A DNA stretch of 54,954 bases from JBNJEM01 sp051745935 (GTDB taxonomy: Bacteria; Planctomycetota; Planctomycetia; Pirellulales; Pirellulaceae). The position numbers and the translations under genes are program-made. How positions within the stretch are numbered: position 1 is the stretch's first letter; each line of letters begins with the position of its first letter. Location: positions 1-54,954 of the forward strand of contig JBNJEM010000001.1 of assembly GCA_051745935.1 (NCBI GenBank). The letters are read 5' to 3'. The notes beneath the pieces were generated by a model that was given only the letters and a program-made list of their open reading frames with translations, had not been told where the DNA came from and ran no database searches. This document shows positions 26,362-35,443 of the stretch, in pieces.

Positions 26362-27306
26362 TTATTCAACGCCGTTGTCCACATAGCGTTGATAGTGCCG
26401 TGTCAACTGCTCTTGGCTTGGCGCCTCGCCGCGGGTAATCCGGAAGCGATAACGAAATGTCTGGCTTTCGCCGTCCGGGATCTCGACGACCGTGAAGGGG
26501 CCGAACCGGCCGTAGTCGCGATAGGCGGACCAGCGAGCGCCGCTGGGATTGGTTGGATGATTCATATGCTGCACGGTCCAAGCCTGTCCGTCGACCTTGA
26601 ACGTTCCCGCCACCCAAGGCAGATCCAGATCTTCTCGCGGATCGATCCCCTCTTCCGGCATGACGTAGGTCGCGGATTTGTTCTCGGCCACCTGCTGCGA
26701 AGGACGAAACTGGATGCCTGCATGTTCAGGGTCGCCATCAAGTACCACATCGCCGTTAACCGCCTTTAGCGTGCTGACAAAGTCGATCACGGCATGCGCG
26801 TCGTCCTCCGCGACAACGCGGTGAGTCCGTATCTCCTCGAGGACGATTTCATCGTGATTGCCAATCCAATTGATCAAGCTCTTGACCAAAGCCCCATTTT
26901 CGTCGGCCGCCGTCTCCAGGAAATCCTGGTGCAGCTGAGCGGTGTTTCGGACGTGCCACAGGTCATGCCGCTTGCCACCGTGTTTCAGTTTACTCCACCC
27001 GATGAAGATACCTCGGTGATGCGGAAACTTTCCGCCGGGCCCCTTGGTAATCGTCGTTTTTCCGTCCGCCGCCAGAACGTGAGCAAAGACTTTGGCGGTG
27101 TCGAAATCCTTTTCCCCCGTGGACGTATCGCGGAGATACACATAACGCAAGATAGGCTTCCCGGACGGCTCCAGGACGTCCAGGTAGGCGCCCGTCTCAT
27201 CGGAGATGTCATATTTTTCCGCCGCCTGGATGGGGCTCGCCATCGCGGCCAACGCGAAAAACAACAGGTTGATAGAAAACACGCAAGCGGCACTAAATCG
27301 TCTCAT
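26362..27306 (-). CDS. Secreted PmoA-like (DUF6807-type) protein
   Basis: 314 residues with a signal peptide (MRRFSAACVFSINLLFFALA, cleavage probably after SPIQA). Motifs resemble the PmoA-like family abundant in planctomycetes: GPGGKFPHHRGIFIGWSKLK, DLWHVRNTAQLHQDFLETAA and HMNHPTNPSGARWSAYRDYG. The His/Trp-rich pattern is strongly kept in that family, but its activity is not established; a sugar-processing beta-sandwich is likely. ATG 27306 follows GGAGA by 7 bases. An R3 copy begins 38 bp upstream. It converges on the small gene at 25734. Confidence 0.8.
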   Translation of the reverse strand: MRRFSAACVFSINLLFFALAAMASPIQAAEKYDISDETGAYLDVLEPSGKPILRYVYLRDTSTGEKDFDTAKVFAHVLAADGKTTITKGPGGKFPHHRGIFIGWSKLKHGGKRHDLWHVRNTAQLHQDFLETAADENGALVKSLINWIGNHDEIVLEEIRTHRVVAEDDAHAVIDFVSTLKAVNGDVVLDGDPEHAGIQFRPSQQVAENKSATYVMPEEGIDPREDLDLPWVAGTFKVDGQAWTVQHMNHPTNPSGARWSAYRDYGRFGPFTVVEIPDGESQTFRYRFRITRGEAPSQEQLTRHYQRYVDNGVE

Positions 27307-27343
27307 TGCAGTTTCTCCAAAGAAGTAGGGACATATAAGAGCC

Positions 27344-27417
27344 CACAACGAAACGATTCGGATTTCCCGCCCTCCAAGGGGTTATGGAAGCGGGGTTCCG
27401 TTATGGGCTGTACAAAG
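27344..27417 (+). repeat. R3 repeat
   Basis: AACGAAACG start, TCCAAGGGGTTATGGAAGCG core and CGTTATGGGCTGTA end, matching the R3 pattern. Confidence 0.7.
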
Positions 27418-27492
27418 TACGCCTCCGCCAGGCTTTCCAGCCCGAGGGCCGTGAATCCGGCGAAAAACGGTTGGGTTGTCTAACTGGCGGTA

Positions 27493-27742
27493 GCCGTTCA
27501 CGGGCGCCGTTACACGGCCTGGACACCGGAGCCCGCATGGATGCCACGGGCTTGTCTCGGGGGGGTTCGCGCTCGCCGCCACAAACCGGTCAGACGCACC
27601 ACTCGCGGCCCTCGTCGGTAGCGTGGAACGTAACGGACCACGGCACAAGCCCCGTGGCATTTGCACCTTGCACAGCCTTTCTTCAAGATGCGCAACAGAA
27701 GTGCAAACGTGCGCGAATATCAGTCTCTTGTCCGCGACCGGT
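27493..27742 (+). repeat. R2 MITE-like repeat, full copy
   Basis: About 250 bp. The left end CCGTTCACGGG is intact, the right end has decayed to CCGCGACCGG. The internal inverted arms are present with a few changes. Confidence 0.82.
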
Positions 27743-28024
27743 TACACCTGGCGGTGTCAGCGTCTAACGCGAGCCAATCTTTGGCGTCATGCTCGAACCG
27801 TGCAAACGAGACCGGTGTGACTCGTTCGACGGTTGCCTCTTCTCGCCGACGCCCCCTTTATTATAAGCCCGTCTTGAGTCAATAATGAGGGGGTCGCCAT
27901 GATCAATTGGCCGTCAAGCGCAAAATGGGGCTCGATCCTTTCATCAATGTAACCGCCACCATTTCCAATACAAGGAGTCTCAGCCGTGAAAACGACAACG
28001 TGGATTCTTGTCGCGGTGCGTTAA

Positions 28025-28128
28025 TATACCGGTCGCGGATGACTTTGTCCGCCGCGAGTCCGACCAACGGGAGGACGGCTTGCGTCGGGCAGCGTTCCAC
28101 CCGGACCAATCCGACCGCCTGAAGTATA
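28025..28128 (+). repeat. R1 palindromic element, copy g
   Basis: 104-bp unit, TATACCGG to AAGTATA; ends 84 bp before the DUF4870 start at 28213. Confidence 0.9.
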
Positions 28129-28212
28129 CCAGGGCGGTTTCAAACCGTGTTTTTTACACCCTCTCCACACTGGGGACAGATCCGGTGTTACCGGAATTTC
28201 AGGAAAAGAAAG

Positions 28213-28662
28213 ATGTGCGACGAAAGCCATGAACAGCAGGGGAAGGGGAATGAGACTTCACCCGTTTTCGGATCGGTTCCCCCCGTGAATTCTGGCAAAG
28301 ATGGGACGACTGTTTCCGAACCGAGCCGTGTTTCCGAACCGAACAGTGACGAACGGATCTGGGCATTGCTTGCCCATCTCTGCGTGTTGGTGCTTGCGAT
28401 TATCGGGCCTGGCGTGATTCTTGCGACGCACGAGGCGATCCTGAAGAAGGAGTCGCCGTTCGTGAAACATCACGCCACGCAGGCACTCTTCTTCCAAGTC
28501 GCCGCGGTGGTCGGTTCGATTGTGATCACGCTGGGAACCTGTGGGTATGGTTTGCCGGTCTACCTCGCCTTCATGGTCTTCGGGATCATGGCGGCCCTTG
28601 ACGCCCAAAAAGGCAAGTGGTACTGCTACCCGTTCATGTCGGGGCTAACGGAGAACCTGTAG
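28213..28662 (+). CDS. DUF4870-family membrane protein
   Basis: 149 residues. An N-terminal disordered Ser/Glu-rich stretch is followed by the DUF4870 core: DERIWALLAHLCVLVLAIIG (helix 1), PFVKHHATQALFFQVAAVVG (helix 2 with the conserved QALFFQ), and a third hydrophobic stretch GLPVYLAFMVFGIMAALDAQKGKWY. Family function unknown. ATG 28213 follows AGGAAAAG; the frame opens further upstream through the R1 copy but has no protein features there. A perfect 7-bp hairpin begins 5 bases after the stop. Confidence 0.82.
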   Translation: MCDESHEQQGKGNETSPVFGSVPPVNSGKDGTTVSEPSRVSEPNSDERIWALLAHLCVLVLAIIGPGVILATHEAILKKESPFVKHHATQALFFQVAAVVGSIVITLGTCGYGLPVYLAFMVFGIMAALDAQKGKWYCYPFMSGLTENL

Positions 28663-28666
28663 CTCA

Positions 28667-28685
28667 GTGGCGGCTGGACCGCCAC
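28667..28685 (+). terminator. Hairpin after DUF4870 gene
   Basis: GTGGCGG and CCGCCAC around a 5-base loop, directly after the stop. No T-run follows, so it may be an end-of-message stabiliser rather than a classic terminator. Confidence 0.4.
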
Positions 28686-28806
28686 GCGTGCCCCAGTCGT
28701 TTGGATGTCGTTTGGTTCGTGCTCCGGGCAGGTTGGGTTTTGCGGGCACGCATTCTAACCGCGTCGGCGGGCGTGGCGTGATTTCGGTGGTTGAACCCGA
28801 AAACCG

Positions 28807-29751
28807 TCACCGCAGTTGAATGTCAACTCGAGCGGGGAACGACTCGCCGGGGGCCAGGACGCGCAGCCCGGCGTCGATCCCCCGGGGTTCCAGCCGAAAG
28901 GCGTCCGGAACGCAGGTATACGGTTCGATGCATATGGCTTCTCGATGCGATGGCGTGAAGACGACGCATTCGCGAAAGGCTCTGTCGAAAGCGATCTTCA
29001 ACTCCTTGCCGCTCTCCGGATCCTCGATCGAGGCCTCGCACATGTTACCGTCAAACACCAAGTCGGAGAAAACCGTATCGAACGTCATGTCGCCAAAGCG
29101 TTGGCCCCGTTGCAATGACAGGGGGTCGTCCAGCGGCTCTTTTTTCCCGGTCGGGTTCATGTCGACCAATTCCCAGCTGCTGCCCACGGGCAGCTTCACC
29201 CGACAATTGTCGGCGTTCGTGCCCCCGAGGGGCAACGCGAAATAGGGATGGAGACCAAAGCCGCACGGCAACGGATGATCATCGGGGTTTTCGAGTAAAA
29301 ACTCCGACGCGAGACGCTGGCCCCGAACCAGATAGGTCGCCGTAATACGGAAATCAGCCGGCCAATGATCCAGCAGCGCCGGGTCGTCAACGGATGCCTG
29401 GAACTGGGCCACGATACCGTTTGACTTTTGTTCAAGGAGGCGCCACGGGCGCTGGTGTACAAAACCGTGAATGGCATTGCCACGCCCATCACCGGCCGGC
29501 AAGGAATACGACCTGCCGTTCCAGTTAAACGTCGTGCCGGAAATGCGTCCAGGAAAGGGGAAGAGCAGCGGAATGCCGCTTCCCGACGCTCGTTTGTCCC
29601 CCCGCCCGAAATCCGGTTCCGACCAGATGAGGTCGATCATGCCGCCCGCTCCGGGTACTCGAAATTGATAGCAATTCAATCCCTGGCTAACTAGAATACT
29701 GGCGGTTGCCCCCGACTGGGAATCGTTAAGCGTTACGATGTGACCTGTCAT
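28807..29751 (-). CDS. Aldose 1-epimerase family protein
   Basis: 314 residues. The galactose-mutarotase fold shows NAIHGFVHQRPWR (catalytic His), GFGLHPYFALP (second His) and the acidic REAICIEPYTCVPDAF near the C-terminus (catalytic Glu). It interconverts alpha and beta sugar anomers; the exact sugar is not predictable. No signal peptide. ATG 29751 is chosen; a GTG at 29781 is possible. It lies 140 bp downstream of carB on the same strand and could be read through. Confidence 0.86.
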   Translation of the reverse strand: MTGHIVTLNDSQSGATASILVSQGLNCYQFRVPGAGGMIDLIWSEPDFGRGDKRASGSGIPLLFPFPGRISGTTFNWNGRSYSLPAGDGRGNAIHGFVHQRPWRLLEQKSNGIVAQFQASVDDPALLDHWPADFRITATYLVRGQRLASEFLLENPDDHPLPCGFGLHPYFALPLGGTNADNCRVKLPVGSSWELVDMNPTGKKEPLDDPLSLQRGQRFGDMTFDTVFSDLVFDGNMCEASIEDPESGKELKIAFDRAFRECVVFTPSHREAICIEPYTCVPDAFRLEPRGIDAGLRVLAPGESFPARVDIQLR

Positions 29752-29891
29752 GGTTGTCCGTTCTTCTCGAGGAAAGAGCACTATTGTCGTACCAAATCAA
29801 CAGACCCCGGGGGAGCCGCTGGATGATCCTTGAGTTAGCCATTCACGCCGGCAATGGCGCGCCACGTTCGTGATCATGTGGAATACCCGTA

Positions 29892-32800
29892 TCACTGAAT
29901 ATCGGCATGGTATTGCTGAAGACTCTTGGCTCGGCCACGCCCTTCCCGACACGCTCGGATGCCTTTGGCGGCGGCCACCGCCGCGGCCAGCGTGGTGATG
30001 TACGGCACGTTGCATTTGATCGCTGTTTGACGAATATACGCGTCGTCCGTCTTGCTCGCCTTTCCACGCGGCGTGTTAATGACGAGGTGGATATCGCCGT
30101 CGATGATGGCATCAGCGATGTTCGGTCGTCCCTCTCGCATTTTAGCAATGGGCTGGCACTCGATCCCCGCTTCCGCCAGAAACTGTCGCGTTCCATTGGT
30201 GGCCTTGATTGTAAAGCCGAGTTCCGCGAAGCGGCGAGCCACCTCGCGCACGGCCGGTTTATCCCGGTCCGCCACGGTGATCAGCACGGCGCCTTCCATG
30301 GGCAACGGCGTGCCCGTCGCTTCCTGCGCCTTGTAAAACGCCAAGCCGAAGGAGTCAGCCATGCCCAGCACCTCGCCCGTGCTGCGCATTTCGGGGCCCA
30401 GCAGTGGATCCACTTCATGGTACATATTAAACGGGAAAACCGCCTCTTTCACGCCGTAATGTGAAAAGGTCTTCCGAGTCAAATTGAACTCGGACAATTT
30501 CCTTCCCATCATGATCCGCATGGCGATCCGGGCCATCGGAATGTTACACACCTTCGAGACCAAGGGCACGGTGCGGCTGGCCCGCGGGTTCGCTTCCAGG
30601 ATATAGACCGTATCGTTATGGATAGCGTATTGAACATTCATCAGTCCCACCACATTCAATTCCATGGCGATCTTTCGATTGTACTGATAAATGGTGTCGA
30701 TGTGTTTCGGAGCAAGGCTAAGGGGCGGGATCACGCAGGCCGAATCCCCGGAGTGAACCCCGGCTAGTTCGATATGTTCCATGATCGCCGGCACGAACGC
30801 ATCCTCGCCATCCGCGATCGCATCCGCCTCCACTTCAATGGCGTTTTCCAGGAACTTGTCGATCAGGATCGGGCGTTCCGGCGAGACGTCGACCGCTCGA
30901 GTCACGTATCGCTTCAGCATCTGCTCGTCATCAACCACCTCCATGGCCCGGCCTCCCAAGACAAAGGAGGGGCGCACCATCAAGGGGTAACCGATGTTTT
31001 TCGCGATGACCATCGCTTCGTCCAAGCTGCTGGCCATGCCGGACTCCGGCTGCGGGATCCCCAATCGCTGCATCGTTTCACGGAACCGATCACGATCTTC
31101 CGCCAACTCAATGGTGCGGGGCGAAGTCCCCAGGATATTGACACCGGCATCGGCCAATTCGCCGGCGATATTCAGCGGTGTCTGGCCCCCGAACTGGACA
31201 ATGACGCCTTCGGGCTTTTCCTTCTCGTAAATACTCAACACATCTTCGACGGTCAGCGGCTCGAAGTACAGTTTGTTGGACGTATCGTAGTCGGTGGAAA
31301 CCGTTTCCGGGTTGCAATTCACCATGATCGATTCGATCCCTTCGTCCCGCAAGGCGAAGGCGGCATGCACGCAGCAATAGTCGAATTCGATGCCCTGGCC
31401 AATGCGGTTGGGACCTCCGCCGAGGACCATTACTTTTCGATTGGGGGAAACATCGGTTGTATCCGGCGCGTTGTAGGTCGAATAGTAGTAAGCGGCGTTT
31501 TCCACGCCACTCACTGGCACGGCATGCCAACCTTCGGTCACGCCAATCGCGGCTCGCCGCCGACGAATCTCTTTTTCGGGCACGGAGAGCAATTCGGCGA
31601 GATACTTGTCGGCAAACCCGTCCTTCTTGGCCCGGACGAGGAGTTCATCCGGTAACGATTGCCCCCTGCATGCGAGGACTTCCTCTTCCAGATCAACCAG
31701 TTCCCTCATCTGTTCGATGAACCAAGCCTTGATATGCGTGGTTTCGTGAAGTGTTTTCACGTCCGCCCCCTTCCGCAGGGCCTCGTACATCAAGAACTGA
31801 CGTTCCGACGACGGCTCGGCCAGCTTCGTCATCAGTTCTTCCAATGAAAGCTGGTGGAAGTTCTTGGCGAATCCCAGTCCGCTCCGCCCGATCTCCAAGG
31901 ATCGAATCGCCTTTTGAAAGGCTTCCTTGTAGTTCTTGCCCAGACTCATGACCTCGCCCACCGCTCGCATTTGCGTGCCGAGTTTGTCCTCCAACCCCTC
32001 GAATTTTTCAAATGCCCAGCGGGAAAACTTAACCACCACATAGTCGCCCGATGGGGTATATTTCTCCAACGTCCCCTCGCGCCAGTAGGGAATCTCGTCC
32101 AAGGTGAGCCCGCCGGCCAGCAACGACGACACGTAGGCGATGGGGAAACCGGTGGCCTTGGAGGCCAGCGCCGAGGAGCGGGACGTTCTGGGGTTGATCT
32201 CAATGACCACCACCCGCCCCGTCTCCGGATTATGCGCGAATTGGATATTGGTACCGCCGATGACTTGAATCGCCTCGACAATGTCGTAGGCGTATTTTTG
32301 CAAGCGTTCTTGGAGATCCTCGTCGATCGTCAACATGGGAGCGGTGCAGTATGAGTCGCCCGTATGAACTCCCATGGCATCCACGTTTTCGATGAAACAG
32401 ACGGTAATCATCTGGTTCTTCGCGTCCCGGACGACTTCCAGTTCAAGCTCCTCCCAGCCCAGAACCGATTCCTCAACCAGAATTTGCCCCACGAGGCTGG
32501 CGGCCAAACCGCGGCGCGCGACCGCCCGGAACTCCTCCATGTTGTAAACCAGCCCGCCCCCGGTGCCCCCCATGGTGTACGCCGGCCGAATCACGCAAGG
32601 CAGGCCCAGTTCCGCCACCGCCTCTTGCGCCTCTTCCACGCTGTTGGCTATCTTGCTGATCGGCATTTCAACGCCGAGGCGATCCATGGTGTCTTTGAAC
32701 GCCTGACGATCCTCGCCCCGTTCAATGGCGTCAATCTGTACCCCGATGACCTGAACATCGTGCTCGGCAAGCACCCCGCTACGATAAAGTTCGGAGGAAA

Positions 32801-33092
32801 GATTCAGCCCGGACTGGCCGCCCAAATTCGGCAGTAATGCGTCCGGCTTCTCCCGCTCCACGATTTCAGCCATGGTCCGCGCGTTCAACGGTTCGATATA
32901 CGTCATGTCGGCCATTTCCGGGTCCGTCATGATGGTGGCTGGATTGGAATTCGCCAGCACGATTTCATATCCCAGACTCCGCAACGCCTTGCACGCCTGC
33001 GTCCCCGAGTAATCAAACTCGCATGCCTGGCCGATGATAATGGGCCCGGAACCGATAATCATGACTTTGTCAATGTCGTCGCGTTTTGGCAC
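29892..33092 (-). CDS. carB: Carbamoyl-phosphate synthase large subunit
   Basis: 1066 residues, full length. It makes carbamoyl phosphate from bicarbonate, ammonia and two ATP for pyrimidine and arginine synthesis. Two tandem ATP-grasp halves each begin with the pattern MIIGSGPIIIGQACEFDYSG (residue ~11) and VMVLGGGPNRIGQGIEFDYC (~560). Each has an ATP-grasp loop (RPAYTMGGTGGG; RPSFVLGGRAME) and a metal-site Asn-Pro (EINPRTSRSSAL; EANPRASRTVPL). The C-terminal MGS-like regulatory domain occupies about 940-1066. GTG 33092 follows AGGAG by 9 bases. carA is not in the window. Lies 93 bp downstream of guaA. Confidence 0.97.
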   Translation of the reverse strand: MPKRDDIDKVMIIGSGPIIIGQACEFDYSGTQACKALRSLGYEIVLANSNPATIMTDPEMADMTYIEPLNARTMAEIVEREKPDALLPNLGGQSGLNLSSELYRSGVLAEHDVQVIGVQIDAIERGEDRQAFKDTMDRLGVEMPISKIANSVEEAQEAVAELGLPCVIRPAYTMGGTGGGLVYNMEEFRAVARRGLAASLVGQILVEESVLGWEELELEVVRDAKNQMITVCFIENVDAMGVHTGDSYCTAPMLTIDEDLQERLQKYAYDIVEAIQVIGGTNIQFAHNPETGRVVVIEINPRTSRSSALASKATGFPIAYVSSLLAGGLTLDEIPYWREGTLEKYTPSGDYVVVKFSRWAFEKFEGLEDKLGTQMRAVGEVMSLGKNYKEAFQKAIRSLEIGRSGLGFAKNFHQLSLEELMTKLAEPSSERQFLMYEALRKGADVKTLHETTHIKAWFIEQMRELVDLEEEVLACRGQSLPDELLVRAKKDGFADKYLAELLSVPEKEIRRRRAAIGVTEGWHAVPVSGVENAAYYYSTYNAPDTTDVSPNRKVMVLGGGPNRIGQGIEFDYCCVHAAFALRDEGIESIMVNCNPETVSTDYDTSNKLYFEPLTVEDVLSIYEKEKPEGVIVQFGGQTPLNIAGELADAGVNILGTSPRTIELAEDRDRFRETMQRLGIPQPESGMASSLDEAMVIAKNIGYPLMVRPSFVLGGRAMEVVDDEQMLKRYVTRAVDVSPERPILIDKFLENAIEVEADAIADGEDAFVPAIMEHIELAGVHSGDSACVIPPLSLAPKHIDTIYQYNRKIAMELNVVGLMNVQYAIHNDTVYILEANPRASRTVPLVSKVCNIPMARIAMRIMMGRKLSEFNLTRKTFSHYGVKEAVFPFNMYHEVDPLLGPEMRSTGEVLGMADSFGLAFYKAQEATGTPLPMEGAVLITVADRDKPAVREVARRFAELGFTIKATNGTRQFLAEAGIECQPIAKMREGRPNIADAIIDGDIHLVINTPRGKASKTDDAYIRQTAIKCNVPYITTLAAAVAAAKGIRACREGRGRAKSLQQYHADIQ

Positions 33093-33185
33093 CTGTAAAA
33101 GCTCCTGATACGGAAATGATAGGGTCGGGCCGCCGGACGCCGAGCGGCCAATATCAATGGCACCTCTTCAATGGCACATGCCCGT

Positions 33186-34124
33186 TCAAATATATTCAAT
33201 CGTCGCCGGAGGCTTGGGCGTGAGATCATACAAACAGCGATTCACGTCCGGTATCCTCGTAATCCGCTCGCAAATCGCGTGCAATTTCCGCCAAGGCAGA
33301 TCAACCGGCGTGGCGGTTCGAGCGTCGACGCTGTTGAGGCAACGGACCACTACGATCTGACCGAATTCCCGGCGGTTGTCGCGAATGCCCGTTGCCTTGT
33401 CATTGAGCAAAACGGCCAAATATTGAAAGGCGCCGCTGTCCGCCAACTCCTCCTCCACGATGGCCGTTGCCTGACGCACCGTCTCCAACCGCTCGGCGGT
33501 GACTTCGCCCACGATTCTGGCCGCCAACGCCGGGCCTGGAAACGGTATTCGCTCGGATAATTCCGGCGGAAAGCCCAGTACCCGCGCCACTTCCCTCACG
33601 CCGTCCTTCCGCAGCGTCTTGAGCGGTTCTATCACCTGATAACCATATTCTTCTCCAGGATCAACACCCAGTTGCTCCAAAATATTGTGCTGCCGTTTGA
33701 TACCGTCCATCGTCTCTTCAATGTCCGTCAGGATCGTGCCGTGCAAGAGATGCGTGGCACCGCTTTCACGCACGATCCGTCCAAATACCGTTTTGTAAAA
33801 CGTATGGGTAATCGCGTTCCGCTTCGCCTCCGGATCGGTAACGCCCCGCAATGCCTCCAGAAACTCGGCGCCAGCGTCCACGACCTCCACCGGAATTCCC
33901 ATGTCCGAAAACAGTTTGACAACCCGTTGCGGTTCTTCTTCCCGCATCAGCGCGCTGTCCACGAACACGGACTTCAATCGATCGCCCAACGCCCGGTATC
34001 CAATTCCCGTAACCACCGAACTGTCCACGCCGCCGCTCAGCGCGTTGATCGCCATCCCGTCGCCCACCGACTCCCGTATCCTTCTCACCTGCTCCTCTAC
34101 GAACGCCTCATACTCCATGCTCAT
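33186..34124 (-). CDS. guaA: GMP synthetase, stand-alone ATPase subunit
   Basis: 312 residues corresponding only to the C-terminal half of bacterial GMP synthetase. The PP-loop LSGGVDSS is at residues 29-36. LLHGTILTDIEETMDGIK, ERIPFPGPALAARIVGEVTA and the dimerisation tail IPDVNRCLYDLTPKPPATIE follow. It adenylates XMP; the ammonia would come from a separate glutaminase, as in archaeal two-subunit enzymes. No glutamine amidotransferase domain precedes it here. The start is among ATG 34124 and 34118; AAAGGA lies just upstream. Codirectional with carB, so both nucleotide genes may share a transcript. Confidence 0.85.
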   Translation of the reverse strand: MSMEYEAFVEEQVRRIRESVGDGMAINALSGGVDSSVVTGIGYRALGDRLKSVFVDSALMREEEPQRVVKLFSDMGIPVEVVDAGAEFLEALRGVTDPEAKRNAITHTFYKTVFGRIVRESGATHLLHGTILTDIEETMDGIKRQHNILEQLGVDPGEEYGYQVIEPLKTLRKDGVREVARVLGFPPELSERIPFPGPALAARIVGEVTAERLETVRQATAIVEEELADSGAFQYLAVLLNDKATGIRDNRREFGQIVVVRCLNSVDARTATPVDLPWRKLHAICERITRIPDVNRCLYDLTPKPPATIEYI

Positions 34125-34485
34125 ATATCCTTTCGTCATACCCGCCCCCACCCGCACGCATCGGAATCACGTTCACGCCTCTTGCAGGCATGCCCCGCCT
34201 ATCGAAATCCAACCGCCACTGATGGACATCGTCCCTCGCCTCGACCAGGCCCAGCCCTTAGGGCTCGCTCAAGAATAACTTCGCAATTCAACGTGCCTCC
34301 GAATCGTCCGGCACACTGGCTCCGCTCGCGATCCCCGTTTTTTTGGAGAGGGAACGCGTCTTGCCGCTCGCTCAGCCCGTGCCACCCTCCGGAAAACGCC
34401 GCAGTTATTCCTGAGCCGTTCTTTAGTCTTGAATACCCGTAATAGTCCTGCTAAAGCTTCCACACCTCGGAATGCTGGTGAGACA
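34125..34485. other. Intergenic, nothing recognised
   Basis: About 360 bp between two minus-strand genes without repeats or clear hairpins. Confidence 0.4.
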
Positions 34486-35358
34486 CTACCCCGCGTACCG
34501 ATTCGCGATTCGCCCGCCAACACCCGGGCGAACCGCGAAAAGGCTCCCCGCATGGGGCTGCTCAAGCAACGCGGTTTCATCCAAGCCATGGCGAGCGGTG
34601 GTTATGAAGAGGATTTGCAGATCGGAACCACCGAAGGCACAGGAGGTCACCCGATCCACTGGCAGTGACACCGTGTCGAGCAATTTGCCGGCATGCGGGT
34701 CCCAACGGCTGACCCGGCCTCCATCCCAGTGCGCGATCCAAAGCATGCCTTCCGCGTCGACGGTCATCCCATCCGGCCGCCCCACCCCGTCCGGAAACCG
34801 AACCACCACTCGCTCGTTCGCGATCGCGCCGGACATGTTATCGAAGTCGAATTTCCGAACGTTCATCGTCGGCGTGTCGATGTAGTACATCGACGACTGA
34901 TCCGGACTCCAATCCAGGCCGTTGGAGGTCGTGACGCCGCCAAACACCTTTTTCACCACGCGGTCGGTTTGCAATACATACAGACTCGCGGCCCCCCGCT
35001 GGCGAGTCATGCTCATGGTTCCCGCCCAAAAACGGCCCTCGGAGTCGCATTTGCCGTCGTTAAAGCGATTGTCGGGCAGGTCACGTTCCGGATCGGCCAC
35101 GGGGGTCTTCCGCGAGGTTTCCAGATCAAACAGCTCGAAACCATCGGCTGTCGCCAGTATCATCCCTCCTGCTTCGCGCGGCACGGCCGCTCCCACTTTG
35201 CAGCCCACGTCCCAGACGCGGTTCGCTTCACCCCGCTCCTGGTAGGCGTGCAGTTTTCCGCCTTCAATGTCCACCCAAAACAGACAGTCCAAACGCGGCT
35301 CCCAAACAGGACCTTCCCCCAATTCGGCTCGCGCGTCGACCACCAATTCCACATTCAT
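34486..35358 (-). CDS. SMP-30/gluconolactonase family protein
   Basis: 290 residues, six-bladed beta-propeller lactonase. The N-terminal ELGEGPVWEP supplies the metal-ligand Glu15; NRFNDGKCDSEGRFWAGTM gives the catalytic Asn and the substrate loop; FPDGVGRPDGMTVDAEGMLW gives the metal Asp. These enzymes open sugar lactones. The next gene upstream encodes a mannonate-oxidoreductase-type SDR, so a hexuronate or sugar-acid route is likely. ATG 35358 follows AAGGGGGG; 85 bp separate it from the SDR stop. Confidence 0.88.
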   Translation of the reverse strand: MNVELVVDARAELGEGPVWEPRLDCLFWVDIEGGKLHAYQERGEANRVWDVGCKVGAAVPREAGGMILATADGFELFDLETSRKTPVADPERDLPDNRFNDGKCDSEGRFWAGTMSMTRQRGAASLYVLQTDRVVKKVFGGVTTSNGLDWSPDQSSMYYIDTPTMNVRKFDFDNMSGAIANERVVVRFPDGVGRPDGMTVDAEGMLWIAHWDGGRVSRWDPHAGKLLDTVSLPVDRVTSCAFGGSDLQILFITTARHGLDETALLEQPHAGSLFAVRPGVGGRIANRYAG

Positions 35359-35443
35359 GTCGCGCCCCCCTTGCCACGGGCGAATCCAAGACACAACGCG
35401 TCGCGTTCATCGGTCCAGCCAAAGTGGCGCCGCGCATCCATTA

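Larger units (their letters stand above)
27307..28212. other. Divergent intergenic region with R3, R2, R1
   Basis: Between divergent genes and filled by one copy each of R3 (27344-27417), R2 (27493-27742) and R1 (28025-28128). The remaining ~280 bp between R2 and R1 show nothing recognisable. Confidence 0.65.

Noticed and set aside
28008..28232. 74-codon frame before the DUF4870 gene
   Set aside because: Mostly R1 copy g in its open frame; unlike copy i it does not join to a downstream protein domain.
30774..31655. 293-codon plus-strand frame opposite carB
   Set aside because: Antisense shadow of a confidently identified gene.
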